In this document: positions 1 through 3,963 of the stretch, one piece after another
Layout: every line of letters begins with the position of its first letter
Position numbering within the stretch: position 1 is the stretch's first letter
Origin: CAZDDI01 sp964504195
Lineage (GTDB): Bacteria; Chloroflexota; Anaerolineae; B4-G1; SLSP01
Direction: 5' to 3'
Assembly: GCA_964504195.1 (NCBI GenBank)
Contig: CAZDDI010000116.1
Coordinates: forward strand, 1 to 5,994
Length of the DNA: 5,994 bases
Program-made: the position numbers and the translations under genes
Notes under the pieces: model-generated
Told to the model about the DNA's origin: nothing
What the model saw: only the letters and a program-made list of their open reading frames with translations
Database searches by the model: none

Positions 1-38
1 GTGGTCTCGTTCTGGTTCGCTGTCTGTCACTATTCAAT

Positions 39-50
39 TGTTAAAGGGCC
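39..50 (-). promoter_or_regulatory. BoxA-like rrn antitermination site
   Basis: Read on the minus strand this is GGCCCTTTAACA, which matches 10 of 12 bases of the E. coli rrn BoxA TGCTCTTTAACA. BoxA RNA is the NusB/NusE (S10) loading site that lets RNA polymerase read through rRNA operons without Rho termination. It is followed by AATTGAATAGTGACAG, the kind of sequence found just before 16S genes in many bacteria. It lies downstream of three tandem promoters and directly after a leader hairpin, the boxB-then-boxA order of rrn leaders. The rRNA genes themselves would be to the left of the window, so this is inferred, not seen. Confidence 0.7.
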
Positions 51-53
51 TTA

Positions 54-83
54 GAAGCCACGTAGCAGATTCTTGCTGGCTTC
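54..83 (-). promoter_or_regulatory. Leader RNA hairpin next to BoxA
   Basis: On the minus strand GAAGCCA (77-83) pairs with TGGCTTC (54-60), a 7-bp stem, and the 16-nt interior can form a small AGCA/TGCT helix. It sits 3 nt before the BoxA-like site and just downstream of the promoter with its -10 at 98-103, so it would be near the 5' end of the nascent rRNA leader. It is analogous in position to boxB of E. coli rrn leaders; whether it binds anything is unknown. Confidence 0.5.
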
Positions 84-97
84 CCAAGTGGAGTTTT

Positions 98-126
98 ATT
101 ATAGCATGTATTTGCTTTTGTGTCAA
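98..126 (-). promoter_or_regulatory. Proximal rrn-type promoter, full consensus
   Basis: The minus strand reads TTGACA (121-126), a 17-bp spacer, then TATAAT (98-103). Both hexamers match the sigma70/sigmaA consensus exactly and the spacer is the ideal length. TGC directly before the -10 makes an extended -10 as well. Transcription would start near position 91 and run left into the hairpin/BoxA leader. Such perfection is typical of stable RNA promoters. Confidence 0.8.
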
Positions 127-216
127 GCGCTAGTTTTACGCTTGCAAAACCCCACCGGATGATCACTTATTTTTTCTGTTAACTTGCCAGGGCCTTTGCT
201 CTTGGCACAAGCGAGG

Positions 217-244
217 ATTCTACCACACTCGTTTTTTTTGTCAA
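217..244 (-). promoter_or_regulatory. Middle rrn-type promoter
   Basis: The minus strand reads TTGACA (239-244), a 16-bp spacer beginning with a run of A, then TAGAAT (217-222). TGG before the -10 gives an extended -10. It shares GTGGTAGAATCC with the distal promoter at 301-328, which suggests the two arose by duplication. A GC-containing stretch (CCTCGC) follows the -10, in the discriminator position associated with stringent and growth-rate control. Confidence 0.75.
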
Positions 245-300
245 CTTGCTTGCGAAGCGGTTGTTGAAAGATTATTTCTGTTCACCGCGTGCGAAGGGGG

Positions 301-328
301 ATTCTACCACCATCTTAAAATCTGTCAA
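301..328 (-). promoter_or_regulatory. Distal rrn-type promoter
   Basis: The minus strand reads TTGACA (323-328), 16-bp spacer, TAGAAT (301-306), with TGG before the -10 and a C-rich discriminator (CCCCC) after it. The -35 lies 17 bp past the stop codon of the prenyltransferase gene, so there is no room for a conventional terminator between them. It is the outermost of three tandem promoters pointing left. Confidence 0.75.
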
Positions 329-344
329 CCGAGCGAACGAGCGT

Positions 345-1220
345 TCAATTCAGGTACAATAATCCTGCCGCCAACACACCCCAAAGAAAAATATCTGTCT
401 GCAAAGGCCGATCGGTGAGTAATACCTCATCGGGAGCCAGGGTGACACCTTCAGAGTAGACCAGATAGAGATAACGGAAAATACCATAGATGACAAAGGG
501 AACCGTAAGCATCATTTGCCCATTACGAGGTAAGTTGGCAGCGGAGAAGGTATAAAGCGCATAAGCCAGGATTGTAGACGATGTGACCAGGCTCATAAGC
601 TGATCGAGCAAGGGGAGGGTGTAGGCATATAGACTTTCACGGTGATTACCAGCTCCCGTGCCGAGCAGCACTAGTTCGCCACGTCGCTTGCCCAGCGCCA
701 AGAAGAGTGCGAGCAAGGTGGTGCAGATGTAGAGCCACGGGGAAAAGTTTTCCGCATTAACTAGGGGGGCACCTGCTGCGACGCGTAATACAAATCCGGC
801 AGCGATAGCAAAAATATCGAGAAGGACTACGTTTTTGAGATGAAACGAGTAAGCTACTTGAAGAAGCAAATAGCCAGCAAGAATGGCCGCAAAAGTGGGA
901 GAAAGCCACACCGCCAGCAGCAGCGCACTGAAACCGAAGACAGCGATACTCACCCAAGCCACACCCGGCGCGAGCTCCCCAGCAGGCAAAGGACGGCGTC
1001 GCTTGCGCGGATGCTGGCGATCTTTCTCGATATCGGCCAAGTCGTTCATGGTGTAAACAACCCCCGAAATCAGGCAAAAGAGCGCGAACCCGGCCAAAGT
1101 ACGCAGAACGTAAGGCCAAATCATAATTTTCTTGTCAAATACCAAAGCAGCAAAGATGAAACTATTTTTGACCCATTGCTTGGGGCGCATGGTTTTGAGC
1201 AACGCCCGGAATGTTTTCAT
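345..1220 (-). CDS. UbiA-family prenyltransferase, probably decaprenyl-phosphate phosphoribosyltransferase type
   Basis: A 291-aa integral membrane protein of the UbiA superfamily. The first aspartate-rich motif is N59-D60-L-A-D63-I-E-K-D67, followed by the basic stretch HPRKRRRPLPAGEL (70-83). The second conserved region is Y124-S-F-H-L-K129 with D135 and R146; GKRRGEL (177-183) and TDRP (269-272) lie in later loops. Hydrophobic stretches imply about eight to nine membrane helices. The N-terminal MRPKQWVKN and the HPxKRxRP loop are characteristic of the phosphoribosyl-transferring branch, which moves phosphoribose from PRPP to a polyprenyl phosphate on the way to decaprenyl-phosphoryl-arabinose in mycobacteria. 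Exact lipid and donor here are inferred. The start chosen is the ATG at 1220: a GGAGGT Shine-Dalgarno (1228-1233) lies 7 nt upstream, inside the five extra codons of the longer alternative starting at 1235. It is divergent from the DUF512 gene; no DprE1/DprE2 partner is visible. The other possibility is a different UbiA subfamily. Confidence 0.85.
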   Translation of the reverse strand: MKTFRALLKTMRPKQWVKNSFIFAALVFDKKIMIWPYVLRTLAGFALFCLISGVVYTMNDLADIEKDRQHPRKRRRPLPAGELAPGVAWVSIAVFGFSALLLAVWLSPTFAAILAGYLLLQVAYSFHLKNVVLLDIFAIAAGFVLRVAAGAPLVNAENFSPWLYICTTLLALFLALGKRRGELVLLGTGAGNHRESLYAYTLPLLDQLMSLVTSSTILAYALYTFSAANLPRNGQMMLTVPFVIYGIFRYLYLVYSEGVTLAPDEVLLTDRPLQTDIFLWGVLAAGLLYLN

Positions 1221-1227
1221 GGCAGAG

Positions 1228-1233
1228 ACCTCC
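1228..1233 (-). promoter_or_regulatory. Shine-Dalgarno deciding the prenyltransferase start
   Basis: On the minus strand GGAGGT sits 7 nt before the ATG at 1220. It overlaps the codons of the upstream in-frame ATG at 1235, which itself has no good ribosome binding site, so the shorter protein is preferred. Confidence 0.75.
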
Positions 1234-1254
1234 ATCTCTCAAAATCGCGCTTGG

Positions 1255-1282
1255 TTGCGCCTGATACCGGAAAGAGTATACT
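1255..1282 (+). promoter_or_regulatory. Candidate promoter for the DUF512 gene
   Basis: TTGCGC (1255-1260), a 16-bp spacer and TATACT (1277-1282) lie about 60 bp upstream of the ATG at 1346. The -35 is imperfect. The -10 is part of the near-palindrome AGTATACT, so it could also act as a -10 leftward for the divergent prenyltransferase gene, although no good -35 is visible in that direction. Confidence 0.35.
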
Positions 1283-1345
1283 ACATTTAATGAGACCTAC
1301 CAGAATTGCACCGAATTTACATAAGCTCAAGAGAGGACAATCCAT

Positions 1346-2620
1346 ATGAAGTATTACCCTGCGCGCATCCTCGCCGTAACGCCAGGCAGCGTAGCAACGC
1401 AAGCTGGGCTGCGCCCCGGCGATGTGCTGCTCGCACTGAACGGACAACCGGTGCGCGATGTGATTGATGTGCAAATCTACGCCGCCGAGCCGGAGCTACG
1501 CTTCAACATTAAACGAGACAGCCAACGCCTGAACCGCACGGCCCAACGCCGTTATGGACAACCACTGGGATTGGAGTTCACCGAGGAGCTCTTTGATGAC
1601 CCCCTACACGTTTGCCGCAACGCCTGCGATTTCTGCTTCGTAGCGCAAATGCCACCCGGATTACGCCCCTCGCTCTATATGAAAGACGATGACTACCGGC
1701 TCTCGTTCCTGCATGGGAACTACGTCACCCTCACCAATCTGACCGAGGCGGATTGGGCGCGCATCGCAGAGCAATTCCTCAGCCCGCTGTATGTCTCCGT
1801 CCACGCGACTGCGCCGGACGTGCGCGTGAGCCTGTTGCGTAATCCGCATGCGGGCGAGATTTTGGCGCAGCTGACACGTCTGGTAGAGGCGGGCATCACG
1901 CTCCACACACAGGCCGTGCTCACACCAGGCCGCAACGACGGCGCGCACCTCGACCACACCATCGCCGATCTCGCCGCACTCTATCCCGGCGTAGCCTCAC
2001 TCACGATCGTCCCGGTCGGCCTCACCCGCGAGCACGCCGCCGGGCTGCGCCCCTACACCGACGCCGAAGCCGCTACCGTACTCGCACAAGCGCTCGATTG
2101 GCAAGCGCGCCTGCGCGCCGAGCTGGGCATGGGCTTCGTGTACCCCTCCGATGAGTGGTTCATCCGCGCGGGCGTCCCTACGCCCCTGCTGGAGGCTTAC
2201 GATGGCCTGCACGACGCACTCATCGAAAACGGCGTGGGCATGGTGCGTCGCTTTGAGGATGCGTGGCCGGCCCGGCAGGTAGAGCTCGCGACGGTGGGTG
2301 GCCCAAGTCAGGTATGGATTACCGGAACGCTGTTCGCGCCACTGCTGGCAAAATATGCGGCGGCTTTTACGCTGGCGACTGGAATCGCCGCTACGGTAAT
2401 CCCCGTGCATAATCGGCGCTTCGGCGAGACGGTCACAGTGGCCGGGTTGCTCACGGTGGAAGACATCAGCGCTGCGTTGGACGAAATCCCCACAGCGGCT
2501 ATAATTGTCACGCCGGACGTGATCTTTCGCGGCCCAGAGGGGCGCTCGCTGGATGAGCGCACCGCCGAGGAGCTGGCAACAGCGGTAGGGCGTAAGGTAT
2601 ATGTGGTGCGCGAGATGTAA
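1346..2620 (+). CDS. DUF512 family protein with PDZ and radical-SAM-like Fe-S domains
   Basis: A 424-aa soluble protein. Residues about 5-55 form a PDZ-like domain (AVTPGSVATQAGLRPGD, then LLALNGQPV). A cysteine motif C90-x3-C94-x2-C97 in HVCRNACDFCFVAQMP is the radical-SAM-type 4Fe-4S binding site. Family-diagnostic stretches follow: LSFLHGNYVTLTNL (119-132), SVHATAPDVR (151-160), QAVLTPGRNDG (189-199), VPVGLTR (222-228), YPSDEWF (266-272), and the C-terminal DUF512 region with NRRFGETVTVAGLLT (356-370). This matches the uncharacterised cyanobacterial/clostridial/Chloroflexota family annotated as putative Fe-S oxidoreductase (TIGR03279-like, from memory). Its substrate is unknown. The ATG is preceded by GAGAGGAC (1331-1338) at normal spacing. 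It is complete with no frameshift. The next gene on the strand starts 153 bp after its stop, across an inverted-repeat element. Confidence 0.9.
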   Translation: MKYYPARILAVTPGSVATQAGLRPGDVLLALNGQPVRDVIDVQIYAAEPELRFNIKRDSQRLNRTAQRRYGQPLGLEFTEELFDDPLHVCRNACDFCFVAQMPPGLRPSLYMKDDDYRLSFLHGNYVTLTNLTEADWARIAEQFLSPLYVSVHATAPDVRVSLLRNPHAGEILAQLTRLVEAGITLHTQAVLTPGRNDGAHLDHTIADLAALYPGVASLTIVPVGLTREHAAGLRPYTDAEAATVLAQALDWQARLRAELGMGFVYPSDEWFIRAGVPTPLLEAYDGLHDALIENGVGMVRRFEDAWPARQVELATVGGPSQVWITGTLFAPLLAKYAAAFTLATGIAATVIPVHNRRFGETVTVAGLLTVEDISAALDEIPTAAIIVTPDVIFRGPEGRSLDERTAEELATAVGRKVYVVREM

Positions 2621-2635
2621 CAGCATTACGGGGTG

Positions 2636-2738
2636 GTTCGGGCGAGGCAATCCCCGGCAGGCCAACCATGGACAGCCCCAGGGGCTATACAAAGAACTTG
2701 GTCGAGTTTGATCAAACGGGGGATTGCCTCGCCCGAAC
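2636..2738. repeat. 103-bp inverted-repeat element, MITE-like
   Basis: Perfect 20-bp inverted repeats bound this segment: GTTCGGGCGAGGCAATCCCC at 2636-2655 and its exact complement at 2719-2738. The 63-bp interior has no gene but holds two further symmetries, AGCCCC/GGGGCT (2674-2686) and the 12-bp palindrome GTTTGATCAAAC (2706-2717). The size and terminal repeats fit a small non-autonomous insertion element, or an element spread by a REP-associated transposase. No clear target-site duplication is visible, and there is no T-run that would make it a standard terminator. It separates the DUF512 gene from the next gene and could fold in the mRNA. Confidence 0.65.
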
Positions 2739-2773
2739 GCGCATTTGCCATTTTCAAAGCCGGAGAAACGCCT

Positions 2774-3298
2774 ATGAGCCAGTATCCCAATGTACCACAA
2801 GAGTTATGCGCATGGTGTGGAACGCGCGCGCCACACGACGTGCGCCAGATCAGATTGATCACCCGACGCGGCACAGGAAAACATCGTAGAAGCACGCATC
2901 TGTCATTAGAGCTGCCAGTATGCAAGCCCTGCGAGACATACGCCCAAAAGTTGGAGGACAACTTTGGCCGGTTGCGGCGCGATACATTTTTGATATCCCT
3001 CATCCCTGGCCTGGCGCTATCCGTCCTGATGTTTACATCGGAAGCATGGTTGATGGTATTCCTGATGTGGCCTTTCGTTAGCGTATTCTTTTGGGCGCTG
3101 ATTTGGGTAGTGCTGGCGATCTCCGGCCTCGATATGCAACTACGGCGACGCGGTGCCGGCGCACCCCCGCAAGGGTACGCGAGCAAGGACGAAACCCCTT
3201 GCAGTCGCAGCCGATCTGGGAAACTGCATTTCTCCAGCAAGCCGTATCACGCCCGCTTTGTAGCGCAAGACCCGGAATGGGCCTGGCAATCCAAGTAG
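2774..3298 (+). CDS. Unknown membrane protein with zinc-ribbon-like CxxC pair
   Basis: A 174-aa protein I do not recognise. The N-terminal region has C12-A-W-C15 and C50-K-P-C53, a spacing that fits a four-cysteine zinc ribbon, though metal binding is inferred. Two hydrophobic segments follow, about residues 71-88 and 91-117, joined by a very short turn containing E90 and so likely a membrane hairpin. The cytoplasmic tail is basic (LRRRG, 123-127) and ends in LHFSSKPYHARFVAQDPE, which looks like a short folded motif. The start at 2774 is chosen because GGAG (2762-2765) lies 8 nt before it; the frame stays open back to 2633, but that extension would translate the inverted-repeat element. The gene follows the DUF512 gene on the same strand, with the element between, so co-transcription is possible but not shown. 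No terminator is evident after it. Confidence 0.75.
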   Translation: MSQYPNVPQELCAWCGTRAPHDVRQIRLITRRGTGKHRRSTHLSLELPVCKPCETYAQKLEDNFGRLRRDTFLISLIPGLALSVLMFTSEAWLMVFLMWPFVSVFFWALIWVVLAISGLDMQLRRRGAGAPPQGYASKDETPCSRSRSGKLHFSSKPYHARFVAQDPEWAWQSK

Positions 3299-3358
3299 TC
3301 AGGTAGGCTCACCCACACATGACCAGCCACACCCCATAAAAGCCTTGCACGCACAATG

Positions 3359-3386
3359 CCCGTACTGCGTAAAACGTAATGCGTAA
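3359..3386. repeat. Heptanucleotide-periodic tract 1
   Basis: Reads in 7-base steps as CCCGTAC, TGCGTAA, AACGTAA, TGCGTAA. The last three units are nearly identical. It lies in the gene-free stretch between the membrane protein and glmS. It is reminiscent of the short tandemly repeated heptamers known from cyanobacterial intergenic DNA. Confidence 0.5.
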
Positions 3387-3424
3387 AGAAGATTTTGTTA
3401 CTGAGTTCTCTAAAATCCTGGGAC

Positions 3425-3523
3425 TTTCAGAGAAATTCATCATTAACCAGCGGTTGGATGAAAATATAGCGCGAACTGTTGAGTTCGCGCGCGAAGCAGA
3501 CGCTTCGCGTTACGGCTATTTTC
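3425..3523. repeat. Hairpin repeat unit A: leader plus two abutting hairpins
   Basis: A 41-bp leader (3425-3465, TTTCAGAGAA... to GGTTGGATGAAAAT) is followed by two hairpins with no gap. Hairpin 1 is GCGCGAACT/AGTTCGCGC with loop GTTG (3469-3490), a perfect 9-bp stem. Hairpin 2 is GCGAAGC/GCTTCGC with loop AGAC (3491-3508), a perfect 7-bp stem. GAAAATA (3460-3466) pairs with TATTTTC (3517-3523), closing both hairpins into a three-way, clover-like fold. A second diverged copy of leader and hairpin pair follows at 3520. It lacks any tRNA or known-RNA sequence signature that I recognise. Confidence 0.7.
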
Positions 3524-3619
3524 AAGAGAATTTCTCATTAACCTGCGATTCACCAACGGTTGAATGAAAATTCGGAGAGCTAGCTCCCCGCAGAGCTCGA
3601 AGCGGATCACCAGATCCGC
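3520..3619. repeat. Hairpin repeat unit B: same layout, different stems
   Basis: The leader of unit A recurs at 3520-3571 with a 10-base insertion (around ATTCACCAAC) and a few changes. It is again followed by two hairpins. The first, 3573-3590, is CGG plus GAG over CTC plus CCG with one internal mismatch. The second, 3602-3619, is GCGGATC/GATCCGC with loop ACCA, the same 7-bp stem and 4-base loop as hairpin 2 of unit A but a different sequence. Keeping the pairing while the bases change points to selection on, or generation of, structure. It could be part of one noncoding RNA with unit A or two copies of a mobile palindromic repeat. Confidence 0.65.
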
Positions 3620-3633
3620 AACCAGGCAAGTTC

Positions 3634-3661
3634 TGAGATTCGCCATTCGCAATTTGCCATT
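3634..3661. repeat. Heptanucleotide-periodic tract 2
   Basis: Reads in 7-base steps as TGAGATT, CGCCATT, CGCAATT, TGCCATT; each unit ends in ATT. A near copy of its end (CGCATTTGCCATTTT) also follows the inverted-repeat element at 2740-2754. It lies about 45 bp before the glmS ribozyme cleavage site. Confidence 0.5.
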
Positions 3662-3704
3662 TTGAGAGGAGGCACACAACACAACCTTAACCAACGGGGA
3701 AGAG

Positions 3705-3868
3705 AGCGCCAGGGCCGGTCAGTTGACCGGCTGACGAGGTGGCAGTGATCGAAACATCGGCGGATACTGTCAGGGGTATGCCCGCCCCTTGTCTTCCCCT
3801 CCTGAGACAACAAGCTGCGTCACAAAACTGGTAAGCAATCGCCGGGACAAAAGCGCGGCAGGGCAGCA
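3705..3868 (+). ncRNA. glmS ribozyme (glucosamine-6-phosphate-activated self-cleaving riboswitch)
   Basis: This RNA lies in the 5' leader of glmS and carries the family's signature. The cleavage site is A3705/G3706 in AGCGCC. P1 is GCCGGTC (3714-3720) with GACCGGC (3725-3731) closed by AGTT. The conserved core strand TGACGAGG (3732-3739) follows. P2 is TGGCAGT (3740-3746) with ACTGTCA (3766-3772), enclosing ATCGAAACATCGGCGGAT; GGCG (3759-3762) can form the core pseudoknot with the 5' GCGCC. P3 is GGGG/CCCC (3773-3776, 3785-3788); its loop TGCCC (3779-3783) pairs with GGGCA (3861-3865), the P3.1 pseudoknot. Extra helices are TTGTCT/AGACAA (3789-3794, 3805-3810), GCTGCG/CGCGGC (3814-3819, 3854-3859) and an inner CTGG/CCGG. 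Established for the family: glucosamine-6-phosphate acts as coenzyme for cleavage, and the 5'-OH product is degraded, lowering GlmS. The glmS ATG is 95 nt further on. P1 is unusually short. No convincing promoter is visible just upstream. Confidence 0.93.
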
Positions 3869-3873
3869 CAATG

Positions 3874-3929
3874 ATGGGTAACGAGTCATGGGCAACTGAG
3901 AATCTCTACCCCTCATTACCCAACACCCA
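3874..3929. repeat. Heptanucleotide-periodic spacer between ribozyme and glmS, with hairpin
   Basis: In 7-base register this reads ATGGGTA, ACGAGTC, ATGGGCA, ACTGAGA, ATCTCTA, CCCCTCA, TTACCCA, ACACCCA. The first two pairs form a 14-base near repeat. GGGTAACGAG (3876-3885) can pair with CTCATTACCC (3912-3921) with one mismatch, so the glmS leader downstream of the ribozyme can fold into a hairpin that ends about 30 nt before the ribosome binding site. Confidence 0.5.
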
Positions 3930-3950
3930 TTTCTTAACCTTATTACAACA

Positions 3951-3956
3951 GGAGGG
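3951..3956 (+). promoter_or_regulatory. Shine-Dalgarno of glmS
   Basis: GGAGGG lies 7 nt before the ATG at 3964. It fixes the start at MCGIVG; the frame is open upstream to an ATG at 3871, but that stretch is the ribozyme tail and leader, and the enzyme needs Cys at position 2. Confidence 0.85.
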
Positions 3957-3963
3957 CATTGCT

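Noticed and set aside
1221..1235. Longer prenyltransferase start (MEVSA)
   Set aside because: Those codons contain the GGAGGT Shine-Dalgarno of the start at 1220.
840..1349. 169-codon plus-strand open frame
   Set aside because: Lies antisense to the prenyltransferase gene, low-complexity basic composition, no family features.
2633..2773. 47-codon upstream extension of the membrane protein
   Set aside because: It would read through the inverted-repeat element; the start at 2774 has its own GGAG site.
3124..3203. Small inverted repeats (GCAAGG/CCTTGC) inside the membrane protein gene
   Set aside because: Short, lie within coding sequence and are expected by chance in GC-rich DNA.
3379..3567. 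62-codon open frame on the plus strand
   Set aside because: It has no ribosome binding site, starts inside a heptamer repeat and runs through the leader/hairpin repeat units, so the peptide only reflects repeat DNA.
3425..3640. CRISPR array or tRNA
   Set aside because: Only two diverged units with structured, not random, spacers; the clover-like fold lacks a T-loop, anticodon stem and CCA-type acceptor.
3871..3963. N-terminal extension of GlmS by 31 codons
   Set aside because: It would translate the ribozyme 3' tail and spacer, and would bury the catalytic Cys2; the GGAGGG site supports the start at 3964.
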